64,000 nucleotides of DNA from Pseudomonas uvaldensis (GCF_021271205.1 NZ_JAIWKS010000016.1:1-64000); one strand, 5' to 3'; shown: positions 16,908 through 25,865, counted from the first letter of the stretch. Translations and numbers: made by a program. The notes: generated by a model from the letters alone, not told the origin.

Positions 16908-17225
16908 ATGAAATTTCTGTGTACCAATACAGATTTGCCTGACAACGGCAGTCGTGGTTTCGACATCGAGGGGCGCAAGGTGCTGGCCGTGCGTCGTGCG
17001 GGTCAGGTGTATGCCTATCTCAACCGCTGCCCTCATCGCGGCGTGCCGCTGGAATGGCAACCGGACCAGTTCCTCGACGCCAGCGCCAGCCTGATCCAAT
17101 GCGCAACCCATGGCGCGCTGTTCCTCATCGAAAGCGGCGAGTGCGTGGCCGGCCCCTGTTCCGGTCAGTTCCTGGCCGCCCTAGAGAGCCGGGAGGACGA
17201 GCGAGGCATCTGGGTTGAGCTGTAG
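16908..17225 (+). CDS. Small Rieske-type [2Fe-2S] protein
   Basis: 105 residues with both Rieske ligand motifs: Cys41-Pro-His43 and Cys65-Ala-Thr-His68. There is no signal peptide or membrane helix, so it is a soluble ferredoxin-like electron carrier or a stand-alone Rieske subunit. The ATG at 16908 has AGGA seven bases upstream; a longer frame from 16839 has no such site. It is divergent from phuT across a Fur box, which hints at an iron-linked role, though this family is generally found without a known partner. The last 45 bases overlap the 3' end of sfsA on the other strand. Confidence 0.85.
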   Translation: MKFLCTNTDLPDNGSRGFDIEGRKVLAVRRAGQVYAYLNRCPHRGVPLEWQPDQFLDASASLIQCATHGALFLIESGECVAGPCSGQFLAALESREDERGIWVEL

Positions 17226-17936
17226 CGGCTCAAGCAGAACCGGCAGCGCGCGGTCCACCCACATCTGCTGGGGCGTCAACGTGACACCATAGGCCAGCAC
17301 TTCCACGCCTGCCGCCACCGCCTCGCGTAACGCGGCCGCATAGAACGGATCGATTTCCTCGGCGGGACGCACGGCGTCGATGCCACTCAGGTTGACGCAA
17401 TACAGCTGTACCGCACGCACGCCTTGTCGAGCCAGACAGGCCAGCTCCCTCAGGTGCCTGGCGCCGCGCTGGGTCACGGCATCGGGAAACGCGGCGACAT
17501 TCGTCCCCTCGAAGCCCAGCGTGACGCTCTTGACCTCGACCCAGGCCGAGCCGTGATCGTAATCCAGGCGAAAATCGATACGGCTGTTCTCCACACCATA
17601 GGCCACCTCACGCTTCAAGCCGGTGAAGCCGTTCAGCTCAGTGATCACCCCGGCGCGCAACGCCTCTTCGATCAAGGTATTGGCCCGCGCCGTATTGATG
17701 CAGGCCAGCCGTCCGTGAGGCGTCTCGCCTATTTCCCAAGTGCCGGGCAGCTTGCGCTTGGGGTCGCTGGAGCGACTGAACCAGACGCGCGCGCCTTCGG
17801 CCATGCAATTGAGCATCGAACCCGTGTTCGGGCAGTGAATGGTCAGGTGCTCGCCATCGACGGTTTCGATATCGGCGAGAAAACGCTTGTAGCGCCGGAT
17901 CAGTCGACCTGCTTCCAACTCAGGAGAAAATCGCAT
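17181..17936 (-). CDS. sfsA: Sugar fermentation stimulation protein SfsA family
   Basis: 251 residues. Family hallmarks include HCPNTGSM (residues 34-41) and the acidic/basic RIDFRLDYDHGSAWVEVKS segment, which resembles a nuclease-type active site. The role is poorly defined; the E. coli protein was linked to maltose-gene expression and DNA binding. Usual length is near 235, so about 14 residues at the C-terminus are extra, and these overlap the convergent Rieske gene. The start lies one base inside the stop of the upstream aminotransferase gene. Confidence 0.9.
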   Translation of the reverse strand: MRFSPELEAGRLIRRYKRFLADIETVDGEHLTIHCPNTGSMLNCMAEGARVWFSRSSDPKRKLPGTWEIGETPHGRLACINTARANTLIEEALRAGVITELNGFTGLKREVAYGVENSRIDFRLDYDHGSAWVEVKSVTLGFEGTNVAAFPDAVTQRGARHLRELACLARQGVRAVQLYCVNLSGIDAVRPAEEIDPFYAAALREAVAAGVEVLAYGVTLTPQQMWVDRALPVLLEPLQLNPDASLVLPAL

Positions 17937-19108
17937 CAGCCTTGCCAGCTCCGCAGCCCGCGGGCAATGCGCTCCACCGCTTCCTGGAGCCGTGGCAGGC
18001 TCTGGGTATAGGCGAAACGCACATGATGCCCGGCCTGATGACGCCCGAAGTCCAGCCCTGGCGTGAACGCCACGTGTTCGGTTTCCAGGAAATGCTGGCA
18101 GAAGGCAAACGCATCGCCGCCGAACGCACGGATATCAGCGTACAGATAAAACGCACCTTGCGGCTCGACCGCAATGCCGAAACCCAGCTCACGCAAGGCC
18201 GGCAGCAGGAAGTCGCGGCGCAATGCGAACTCGGCCCGACGCTGCTCGAAAATCTCGATAGTGGCCGGCTCGAAGCAGGCCAGCGCCGCATGCTGAGCCA
18301 TGCTGGGTGCACTGATGTAAAGGTTCTGCGCCAGCTTTTCCAGCTCACCGACCGCAGCCGAAGGGGCCACCAGCCAGCCCAGCCGCCAACCGGTCATGCC
18401 GAAATACTTGGAAAAACTGTTCAGGACAAAGGCCTCGTCATCGACTTCCAGCACGCTGGCGGCATCGGTGCCGTAGGTCAGGCCGTGGTAGATCTCGTCC
18501 ACCACCAGATGGCCATTGTGCCCCTTGATGGCCGTGGACAGCCCGGCGAGCTCGTCCCGGGTGAGGATCGTCCCGGTAGGGTTGGCCGGCGAAGCCACCA
18601 ATGCGCCAACGCTACCCTGGTCCCAGTGACGGTTCACCAGGTCCGGTGTCAGCTGGTAACGCACCTCCGGGCCTACCGGCACCAGCTGCGCCGCGCCCTC
18701 CACCAACCGCAGGAAGTGACGATTGCAAGGGTAACCAGGGTCGGCCAACAGCCAGTGCTTGCCCGGATCCACCAACAAGGCACTGGCCAGCAACAACGCA
18801 CCGGACCCGCCCGGAGTGACCAGGATGCGCCGGGGATCGATCTCGACCCCATAGCGCTGCCCATAGAACCGGGCGATGGCCTCGCGCAGCTCGGGAATTC
18901 CGCGGGCTGCGGTGTAGCGGGTCTTGCCCGCCGCCAGCGCGGCCTGACCGGCTTGGATGATCGGCGCAGCCGTGGTGAAGTCCGGCTCGCCGATCTCCAA
19001 GTGGATGACATCGTGTCCGGCGGCCTGCAGCTCGTTGGCGCGGGCCAGCAGCGCCATGACATGGAAAGGTTCGATGGCGCGGCTGCGCGCACTGTAGGGC
19101 TGGGCCAT
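17936..19108 (-). CDS. PLP-dependent class I/II aminotransferase
   Basis: 390-residue fold-type I aminotransferase. The PLP-binding lysine is in NSFSKYFGMTGWRLG, the phosphate-loop region is GGSGALLLA, and the conserved Arg that binds the substrate carboxylate is near the C-terminus (VRFAYT). The exact substrate cannot be read from sequence; relatives are annotated as aspartate-, alanine- or valine-type aminotransferases. AAGGAAGG precedes the ATG. It is followed without a gap by sfsA, so the two are probably cotranscribed. Confidence 0.88.
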   Translation of the reverse strand: MAQPYSARSRAIEPFHVMALLARANELQAAGHDVIHLEIGEPDFTTAAPIIQAGQAALAAGKTRYTAARGIPELREAIARFYGQRYGVEIDPRRILVTPGGSGALLLASALLVDPGKHWLLADPGYPCNRHFLRLVEGAAQLVPVGPEVRYQLTPDLVNRHWDQGSVGALVASPANPTGTILTRDELAGLSTAIKGHNGHLVVDEIYHGLTYGTDAASVLEVDDEAFVLNSFSKYFGMTGWRLGWLVAPSAAVGELEKLAQNLYISAPSMAQHAALACFEPATIEIFEQRRAEFALRRDFLLPALRELGFGIAVEPQGAFYLYADIRAFGGDAFAFCQHFLETEHVAFTPGLDFGRHQAGHHVRFAYTQSLPRLQEAVERIARGLRSWQG

Positions 19109-19446
19109 GGGCCTTCCTTCGCGTAAAAAGAACCGATTCTACCCAACTCGTAAACGCGTGCGGGAACGAGCATCGATTCAAAAGGGTCTGAGCCGTTGGA
19201 TTGCAGGAAATGACTCCGGCGATTGACCCAGGCTTGACTAGAATCAAGCATTGAGCAGGATGACAGTTCCACCGGAGCGAACCCGAGCGTGCCTCACAAA
19301 GCCCCGCCCGCCGCAGGCTCGACAACCGGGAGTAGCGCGGCCCGATTCGATCTGGTAAGTTCGCCCGCTTGCAGCCGCAGGGCCGGCAGGTGTCGGTGAT
19401 GGAGCAATCCTGCGTAGTGGATTACAAGAGTAGAGGCGGTCCATTC

Positions 19447-19890
19447 ATGCCCACCCAAGCAAAGCAGAATCAAAACCAGTCGCTCAGCGGGTTTGAGCCT
19501 TATGTCCCCAAAGAGGGCGAAGAGTACATGGGCGCCCCCATGCGCGCTCACTTCACCAAGATCCTGAACAAGTGGAAGCAGGACTTGATGCAGGAAGTCG
19601 ACCGCACCGTGGACCATATGAAAGACGAAGCGGCCAACTTCCCCGATCCGGCCGACCGTGCCAGCCAGGAAGAAGAATTCAGCCTCGAACTGCGTGCCCG
19701 TGACCGTGAACGCAAGTTGATCAAGAAGATCGACAAGACGTTGCAACTGATCGAAGACGAAGAATACGGCTGGTGCGAATCCTGCGGCATCGAAATCGGT
19801 ATCCGCCGACTGGAAGCCCGACCGACCGCCGACCTGTGCATCGACTGCAAGACACTGGCGGAAATCAAGGAAAAACAAGTCGGCAAATAA
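19447..19890 (+). CDS. dksA: RNA polymerase-binding transcription factor DksA
   Basis: 147 residues. The coiled-coil hairpin has the catalytic-tip motif DPADRAS with Asp67 and Asp70, and the four-cysteine zinc finger is Cys110, Cys113, Cys131 and Cys134. It binds the secondary channel of RNA polymerase and, with ppGpp, shuts down stable-RNA promoters and activates biosynthetic ones. The start MPTQAKQ at 19447 follows family usage. The 338-base gap upstream (19109-19446) holds no other gene; I see no convincing promoter in it. Confidence 0.97.
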   Translation: MPTQAKQNQNQSLSGFEPYVPKEGEEYMGAPMRAHFTKILNKWKQDLMQEVDRTVDHMKDEAANFPDPADRASQEEEFSLELRARDRERKLIKKIDKTLQLIEDEEYGWCESCGIEIGIRRLEARPTADLCIDCKTLAEIKEKQVGK

Positions 19891-19904
19891 TCGCCGGGCT
19901 GTAA

Positions 19905-19938
19905 TAAAAAACGGAGCGTCCACACGCTCCGTTTTTTG
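19905..19938 (+). terminator. dksA terminator
   Basis: A nine-bp perfect stem (ACGGAGCGT/ACGCTCCGT) with a 4-base loop is preceded by AAAAAA and followed by TTTTTT, 20 bases past the dksA stop. Strong intrinsic terminator, possibly bidirectional. Confidence 0.92.
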
Positions 19939-19952
19939 TTTGCGAAACTGTC

Positions 19953-20049
19953 CCCCTGTAGGAGCGAGCCTGCTCGCGATAGCGCCAGATCAGCCACCAT
20001 TGATGTGACAGGCATACCGCCATCGCGAGCAGGCTCGCTCCCACAGGGG
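19953..20049. repeat. Pair of inverted REP elements (REPIN-like)
   Basis: Two copies of the pseudomonad REP sequence face each other: GGAGCGAGCCTGCTCGCGAT (19961-19980) and its near-complement at 20022-20041, with CCCCTGT/ACAGGGG at the outer ends. They enclose a 41-base spacer. Such pairs are non-autonomous mobile repeats thought to be moved by RAYT transposases encoded elsewhere. Confidence 0.88.
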
Positions 20050-20104
20050 ATATGCTTCGTCAGCAAGACCTATATTCTTACTAAGATTCAGCAATCCACC
20101 CCCC

Positions 20105-20995
20105 ATGACCGTTACCTCCTCCTACATCGGCCGCTTCGCCCCCACCCCCAGCGGCCACCTGCATTTCGGCTCGCTGGTCGCTGCGCTGGCTTCGTACCTG
20201 GATGCCCGGTCCGTGGGTGGACGCTGGCTGTTGCGCATGGAAGACCTCGACCCGCCAAGGGAAGAGCCTGGCGCGCAGGCGGCGATTCTCAAGGCCCTGG
20301 AGGCCTACGGTTTCGAATGGGACGGCGAGATGGTTCGCCAGAGCGATCGTCATGACGCCTACAATCAGGTCATCAACCGGCTGTTCAGCCAGGGCCTGGC
20401 CTATGCCTGTACTTGCTCGCGCAAACAGCTGGAGGCCTACCACGGCGTTTATCCGGGGCTGTGCCGCAACGCCGGACACGATATGCAGGGCGCTGCCATC
20501 CGTCTGCGTGTGCCCGAACTCGAGTACCATTTCACCGACCGGGTACAGGGCCCATTCCGCCAGCACCTGGGTCGCGAGGTTGGCGACTTCGTGATCCGTC
20601 GTCGCGACGGGCTCCATGCCTATCAACTGGCCGTGGTGCTGGACGACGCCTGGCAAGGGGTGACCGATATCGTGCGTGGCGCCGACCTGCTGGACTCCAC
20701 CCCGCGCCAGCTTTACCTGCAGGAGCTGCTCGGCTTGCCGCAACCACGTTATTTGCACGTGCCGCTGATCACTCAACCGGATGGGCATAAGCTCGGCAAG
20801 TCCTACCGTTCGCCGCCGCTGGACGCCGACCAGGCGACCCCGCTTCTGCTACGGGCGTTGCGGGCGCTGGGCCAGCGGCCGGGGCCCGAGCTGGTCGATA
20901 CCAGCCCCCGTGAACTGTTGGATTGGGGCATCCGGCACTGGGATGTAGCCAGCATTCCACGCACACTGACCCTGCCCGAAGCGCAAATACGCTGA
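20105..20995 (+). CDS. gluQ: Glutamyl-queuosine tRNA(Asp) synthetase
   Basis: 296-residue truncated paralogue of glutamyl-tRNA synthetase. The HIGH-like motif is HLHFG (residues 17-21) and the KMSKS-like motif is KLGKS; cysteines for zinc are CTC near residue 101 and Cys120. There is no anticodon-binding domain. It attaches glutamate to the queuosine base of tRNA-Asp. The position next to dksA is the conserved gammaproteobacterial arrangement; here a terminator and a REP pair lie between them. Confidence 0.95.
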   Translation: MTVTSSYIGRFAPTPSGHLHFGSLVAALASYLDARSVGGRWLLRMEDLDPPREEPGAQAAILKALEAYGFEWDGEMVRQSDRHDAYNQVINRLFSQGLAYACTCSRKQLEAYHGVYPGLCRNAGHDMQGAAIRLRVPELEYHFTDRVQGPFRQHLGREVGDFVIRRRDGLHAYQLAVVLDDAWQGVTDIVRGADLLDSTPRQLYLQELLGLPQPRYLHVPLITQPDGHKLGKSYRSPPLDADQATPLLLRALRALGQRPGPELVDTSPRELLDWGIRHWDVASIPRTLTLPEAQIR

Positions 20996-21073
20996 CGGCC
21001 CTTGCAGCTTGGCGCCCATCCGTTACCATCGCCGCACGTTTTTCGGGCACGCGCTTAAAAAAGAGAGGCCGGG

Positions 21074-21250
21074 ATGTACATCTATCGCTTGGTCCTGCTC
21101 CTGGTAGTGGGGATTTATCTGTTCTCCCCAGCCATCATGGATTGGTGGATCGACGCCACGGGTGCCTGGTATCGGCCTTATCTGCTCTGGCTGATCCTGA
21201 TCGTCGTGACCTTCATCCTGCAGAGCCAAAAAGATGCCGATGAGCTTTAG
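21074..21250 (+). CDS. cbrX: CbrX, small membrane protein overlapping cbrA
   Basis: 58 residues with two hydrophobic helices (about 3-17 and 37-51) separated by an aromatic loop (DWWIDATGAWYRPY). The ATG at 21074 is preceded by AGAGAGG. The 3' end overlaps the start of cbrA by 11-17 bases depending on which cbrA ATG is used, so it very probably couples translation of CbrA. A small ORF in this position is known in P. putida and other pseudomonads as cbrX. Whether the peptide itself acts on CbrA is open. Confidence 0.85.
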   Translation: MYIYRLVLLLVVGIYLFSPAIMDWWIDATGAWYRPYLLWLILIVVTFILQSQKDADEL

Positions 21251-24188
21251 CCTGACCCAGATGATCCTGATCAGCGCCGTCTACCTGGCGGTACTGTTCG
21301 GCGTGGCCTGGATCAGCGAGCGGGGCATGATCCCACGGGCGATCATTCGCCATCCGCTGACCTACACCCTGTCGCTGGGCGTTTACGCCAGCGCGTGGGC
21401 GTTCTACGGTACGGTCGGCCTGGCCTACCAGTACGGCTATGGTTTCCTGTCCAGTTACCTCGGTGTGTCAGGAGCATTCCTGCTGGCGCCGGTGCTGCTG
21501 TACCCGATCCTGAAAATCACCCGTACCTACCAGCTCTCTTCGCTGGCCGACCTGTTCGCCTTTCGTTTCCGCAGCACTTGGGCCGGGGCGCTGACTACGA
21601 TCTTCATGCTGGTGGGCGTGCTGCCATTGCTGGCCTTGCAGATGCAGGCAGTGGCCGACTCCATCAGCATCCTGACCCATGAGCCAGTGCAACACCGGGT
21701 GGCGCTGAGTTTCTGCGTCCTGATCATCCTGTTCACCATCTTCTTCGGCTCCCGGCACATCGCCACCCGGGAGAAACACGAAGGTCTGGTATTCGCCATC
21801 GCTTTCGAATCGGTGATCAAACTGATCGCCATCGGTGGCGTTGGCCTCTATGCGCTGTACGGTGTCTTCAATGGCCCGCAACAGCTCGAACTTTGGCTGC
21901 TGCAAAACCAGACCGCCCTCGCCGCCCTGCACACGCCACTGCAAGAAGGCCCATGGCGCACCCTGCTGCTGGTGTTCTTCGCCTCGGCGATCGTGATGCC
22001 GCACATGTATCACATGACCTTTACCGAAAACCTTAATCCGCGTTCGCTGGTCAGCGCGAGCTGGGGCCTGCCGCTGTTCCTGCTGCTGATGAGCCTGGCG
22101 GTGCCTTTGATCCTGTGGGCCGGGTTGAAATTGGGCGCCAGTACCAACCCGGAGTACTTCACCCTGGGCATCGGCATAGCCGCCAACAGTCCGGCCCTCG
22201 CCTTGCTGGCCTACATCGGCGGCCTGTCGGCGGCCAGCGGCCTGATCATCGTGACCACCCTGGCGCTGTCGGGGATGGCCCTCAACCATCTGGTGCTGCC
22301 GCTTTACCAGCCGCCGGCCGAAGGCAATATCTACCGCTGGCTGAAATGGACCCGGCGGGCGCTGATCGTGGCGATCATCATGGCCGGCTACGGGTTCTAC
22401 CTGATGTTGGGGGACGGACAGGACCTGGCTAACCTGGGCATCGTCGCCTTCGTCGCCACCCTGCAATTCCTGCCGGGGGTGCTGTCGGTGCTGTATTGGC
22501 CGACCGCCAACCGCCGCGGCTTTATCGCCGGTCTGTTGGCGGGCATCCTGGTCTGGCTGGTCGCCATGCTATTGCCGTTGCTGGGCAATCTGGAGGGTTT
22601 CTACATCCCTCTGCTGAACATGATCTACGTGCTCGACGACACCAGTTGGCACATGGCGGCCATCGCCTCGCTGGCGGCTAACGTGTTGATGTTCACCCTG
22701 ATCTCCCTGTTCACCAACGCCAGCAGCGAAGAAGCCAGCGCCGCCGAAGCCTGCGCGGTGGACAATGTGCGTCGTCCGCAACGTCGCGAACTGCACGCCG
22801 CTTCGCCCCAGGAGTTCGCCACGCAATTGGCCAAGCCCCTGGGCGCCAAGGCCGCGCAAAAGGAAGTCGAACAGGCCCTGCGCGACCTCTACCTGCCTTT
22901 CGATGAACGCCGCCCGTACGCCCTGCGCCGCCTGCGCGACCGCATCGAAGCCAACCTGTCCGGCCTGATGGGCCCCAGCGTGGCCCAGGACATGGTCGAG
23001 ACATTCCTGCCCTACAAGGCGGGCGGCGAAAACTATGTCACAGAAGATATCCACTTCATCGAAAGCCGCCTCGAAGACTACCACTCCCGCCTCACCGGCC
23101 TGGCCGCCGAACTGGACGCCCTGCGCCGTTATCATCGCCAGACCCTGCAAGAGCTGCCAATGGGCGTGTGTTCTCTGGCCAAGGACCAGGAAATCCTGAT
23201 GTGGAACAAGGCCATGGAGGAGCTGACCGGGATCGCCGCCCAGCGCGTGGTCGGTTCACGCCTCAGTACCCTGGGCGAACCCTGGAGAGGCTTGCTGCAA
23301 GGCTTCATCGACCTGCCGGACGAGCACCTGCACAAGCAACACCTGGCCCTGGACGGCCAGACCCGCTGGCTCAACCTGCACAAGGCGGCGATCGATGAGC
23401 CGTTGGCGCCGGGTAACAGCGGCCTGGTGCTGCTGGTGGAAGACCTGACCGACACCCAGATGCTCGAAGACAAGCTGGTCCACTCCGAACGCCTGGCAAG
23501 CATCGGCCGGCTGGCCGCCGGGGTGGCCCACGAAATCGGCAACCCGATTACCGGCATCGCCTGCCTGGCGCAGAACCTGCGCGAAGAGCGCGAGGACGAT
23601 AGCGAACTGACGGAAATCAGCAGCCAGATCCTTGAGCAGACCCGCCGAGTGTCGCGCATTGTCCAGTCCCTGATGAGTTTCGCCCATGCCGGCGGGCACC
23701 AGCACAACGACGAACCCGTGTGCCTGGCCGAAGTTGCCCAGGATGCCATTGGCCTGCTGGCCCTGAACCGGCGCAATTTCGAAGTGCAGTTCTTCAACCT
23801 GTGCGACCCGGATCACTGGGTCGACGGCGACCCCCAGCGACTCGCCCAAGTGCTGATCAACCTGTTGTCCAATGCCCGCGACGCTTCACCCGCGGGCAGT
23901 GCGGTACGAGTCAAGAGCGAAGCCAGCGAACACACGATCGATCTGATCGTCGAAGACGAAGGCAGTGGCATCCCACAGAACATCATGGATCGGTTGTTCG
24001 AACCTTTCTTCACCACCAAGGATCCTGGCGAAGGCACCGGACTGGGCCTTGCACTGGTCTATTCCATCGTTGAAGAGCATTATGGACAAATCACCATCGA
24101 CAGCCCGGCCGATGTTCAAAGCCAGCGCGGCACCCGTATCCGGGTCACCCTGCCGCGCCATGTCGAAGCGACGTCCGCTGTGAACTGA
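21234..24188 (+). CDS. cbrA: CbrA, transporter-linked sensor histidine kinase
   Basis: 984 residues. Residues 1 to about 500 form a sodium/solute symporter-like module with about 13 membrane helices. A linker (STAC-like) region, a PAS domain (about 630-740), HisKA with the phospho-accepting His near residue 766 in VAHEIGNP, and a HATPase domain (DEGSGIP, GTGLGLAL) follow. CbrA senses carbon/nitrogen status and phosphorylates CbrB; the transporter part of P. fluorescens/putida relatives has been tied to histidine uptake. An alternative ATG lies at 21240. No good ribosome site precedes either, which fits coupling to cbrX. Confidence 0.95.
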   Translation: MPMSFSLTQMILISAVYLAVLFGVAWISERGMIPRAIIRHPLTYTLSLGVYASAWAFYGTVGLAYQYGYGFLSSYLGVSGAFLLAPVLLYPILKITRTYQLSSLADLFAFRFRSTWAGALTTIFMLVGVLPLLALQMQAVADSISILTHEPVQHRVALSFCVLIILFTIFFGSRHIATREKHEGLVFAIAFESVIKLIAIGGVGLYALYGVFNGPQQLELWLLQNQTALAALHTPLQEGPWRTLLLVFFASAIVMPHMYHMTFTENLNPRSLVSASWGLPLFLLLMSLAVPLILWAGLKLGASTNPEYFTLGIGIAANSPALALLAYIGGLSAASGLIIVTTLALSGMALNHLVLPLYQPPAEGNIYRWLKWTRRALIVAIIMAGYGFYLMLGDGQDLANLGIVAFVATLQFLPGVLSVLYWPTANRRGFIAGLLAGILVWLVAMLLPLLGNLEGFYIPLLNMIYVLDDTSWHMAAIASLAANVLMFTLISLFTNASSEEASAAEACAVDNVRRPQRRELHAASPQEFATQLAKPLGAKAAQKEVEQALRDLYLPFDERRPYALRRLRDRIEANLSGLMGPSVAQDMVETFLPYKAGGENYVTEDIHFIESRLEDYHSRLTGLAAELDALRRYHRQTLQELPMGVCSLAKDQEILMWNKAMEELTGIAAQRVVGSRLSTLGEPWRGLLQGFIDLPDEHLHKQHLALDGQTRWLNLHKAAIDEPLAPGNSGLVLLVEDLTDTQMLEDKLVHSERLASIGRLAAGVAHEIGNPITGIACLAQNLREEREDDSELTEISSQILEQTRRVSRIVQSLMSFAHAGGHQHNDEPVCLAEVAQDAIGLLALNRRNFEVQFFNLCDPDHWVDGDPQRLAQVLINLLSNARDASPAGSAVRVKSEASEHTIDLIVEDEGSGIPQNIMDRLFEPFFTTKDPGEGTGLGLALVYSIVEEHYGQITIDSPADVQSQRGTRIRVTLPRHVEATSAVN

Positions 24189-24210
24189 GACCGTCGAGAG
24201 AATCGAATCA

Positions 24211-25647
24211 ATGCCGCACATTTTGATCGTCGAAGACGAAACCATTATCCGCTCCGCCTTGCGCCGCCTGCTGGAGCGCAACCAGTACCAGGTCAGCGAA
24301 GCCGGTTCCGTGCAGGAAGCACAAGAGCGTTTCAGCATCCCAACGTTTGACCTCATCGTCAGCGACCTGCGTCTGCCCGGTGCTCCCGGTACCGAGCTGA
24401 TCAAGCTTGGCCAGGGCACGCCCGTGCTGATCATGACCAGCTACGCCAGCCTGCGCTCGGCGGTCGACTCCATGAAAATGGGCGCGGTGGACTACATTGC
24501 CAAGCCGTTCGACCACGACGAAATGCTCCAGGCCGTGGCTCGCATCCTGCGTGACCGACAGACGGCAGCGAGCAATCCGTCGGAGCCGACGAACGGTAAA
24601 GGCGCAGCCTCCGCGAAAGCCGGCACCGGCAATGCCAATGGCGAAATCGGCATCATCGGCTCCTGCCCTCCCATGCAGGACCTCTACGTCAAGATCCGCA
24701 AAGTGGCACCGACCGACTCCAACGTCCTGATCCAGGGGGAGTCCGGTACCGGTAAGGAACTGGTCGCCCGCGCCCTGCACAACCTGTCTCGCCGGGCCAA
24801 GGCCCCGATGATTTCGGTGAACTGCGCGGCGATCCCGGAAAGCCTGATCGAGTCCGAGCTGTTCGGGCATGAGAAAGGCGCGTTCACCGGAGCCAGCGCC
24901 GGACGCGCCGGATTGGTGGAAGCAGCGGATGGCGGCACGCTGTTCCTTGACGAAATCGGCGAGCTGCCGCTGGAAGCCCAGGCACGGTTGCTGCGGGTTC
25001 TCCAGGAAGGCGAAATCCGCCGGGTCGGCTCAGTCCAGTCGCAAAAAGTCGACGTACGCCTGATCGCAGCGACCCACCGGGACCTCAAGAGCCTGGCAAA
25101 GATTGGCCAGTTCCGTGAGGACCTGTATTACCGGCTGCACGTCATCGCGCTGAAATTACCGGCCTTGCGTGAACGAGGCGCGGACGTCAACGAAATCGCC
25201 AATGCCTTCCTTGCCCGCCAGAGCGCACGGGTCAACCGCACCGACCTGAAGTTCGCCCCGGACGCCGAACAGGCCATTCGTCATTACGCCTGGCCGGGCA
25301 ACGTACGAGAACTGGAAAACGCAGTGGAGCGGGCAGTGATCCTGTGCGAAAGCCCGGAAATCTCCGCCGACCTGCTGGGTATCGACATCGAGCTCAGCGA
25401 TATGGACGATGAAGAATTCATTGGCCTGGCCCCTCAACAGGGCGGTGCTGCCAACAACACCAGCCACGAGCCGACCGAGGACCTGTCCCTGGAAGACTAC
25501 TTCCAGCACTTCGTCCTGGAACACCAGGACCACATGACCGAGACCGAACTGGCTCGCAAGCTCGGGGTAAGCCGCAAGTGCCTGTGGGAGCGCCGCCAGC
25601 GCCTGGGGATTCCGCGGCGCAAGACCGGGGTGGCCAGCGAGAGCTGA
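24211..25647 (+). CDS. cbrB: CbrB, sigma54-dependent response regulator
   Basis: 478-residue NtrC-family activator. Receiver domain with phosphorylation site Asp52 (VSDLRLPG), AAA+ domain with Walker A GESGTGKE, an intact GAFTGA loop at residues 223-228 for contact with sigma54, and a C-terminal Fis-type helix-turn-helix (ETELARKLGVSRKCLWERR). It activates crcZ and catabolic genes under poor carbon supply. It lies 22 bases downstream of cbrA. A sigma54 promoter for crcZ lies just past the terminator of this gene. Confidence 0.97.
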   Translation: MPHILIVEDETIIRSALRRLLERNQYQVSEAGSVQEAQERFSIPTFDLIVSDLRLPGAPGTELIKLGQGTPVLIMTSYASLRSAVDSMKMGAVDYIAKPFDHDEMLQAVARILRDRQTAASNPSEPTNGKGAASAKAGTGNANGEIGIIGSCPPMQDLYVKIRKVAPTDSNVLIQGESGTGKELVARALHNLSRRAKAPMISVNCAAIPESLIESELFGHEKGAFTGASAGRAGLVEAADGGTLFLDEIGELPLEAQARLLRVLQEGEIRRVGSVQSQKVDVRLIAATHRDLKSLAKIGQFREDLYYRLHVIALKLPALRERGADVNEIANAFLARQSARVNRTDLKFAPDAEQAIRHYAWPGNVRELENAVERAVILCESPEISADLLGIDIELSDMDDEEFIGLAPQQGGAANNTSHEPTEDLSLEDYFQHFVLEHQDHMTETELARKLGVSRKCLWERRQRLGIPRRKTGVASES

Positions 25648-25743
25648 CATTTGAGAATTGTGGGAGCGATCTCCCACAGAGGGATCACTGTCGTACCGTA
25701 TCAATGTGAAAAAACTGTTACCCCAGCTTTTTCACGTAACAGA

Positions 25744-25780
25744 AGCCGGGGTTTACGGTAACGAAACCCCGGCTTTTTTT
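25744..25780 (+). terminator. cbrAB terminator
   Basis: GCCGGGGTTT/AAACCCCGGC stem with an 8-9 base loop followed by seven Ts, about 95 bases after the cbrB stop. A small inverted repeat (TGTGGGAG/CTCCCACA, 25661-25680), a REP fragment, precedes it. It isolates crcZ from read-through. Confidence 0.92.
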
Positions 25781-25839
25781 CGCCCAGGAAAAATGGCTAT
25801 AACCATAGAACCCCCGGTTTCGCTGGGCCTCGCAAAAGT

Positions 25840-25855
25840 TGGCACGCCCCCTGCT
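25840..25855 (+). promoter_or_regulatory. Sigma54 promoter of crcZ
   Basis: TGGCAC at 25840-25845 gives the -24 GG at 25841-25842, and the -12 GC lies exactly ten bases later at 25853-25854. This is the invariant GG-N10-GC spacing of sigma54 promoters. Transcription is expected to start near 25866. CbrB, encoded immediately upstream, is the known activator of this promoter in pseudomonads. Confidence 0.9.
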
Positions 25856-25865
25856 ATAGCTTTGG

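Noticed and set aside
19221..19244. A dksA promoter made of TTGACC and TAGAAT
   Set aside because: The boxes are only about ten bases apart, too close for sigma70; I do not assign a promoter here.
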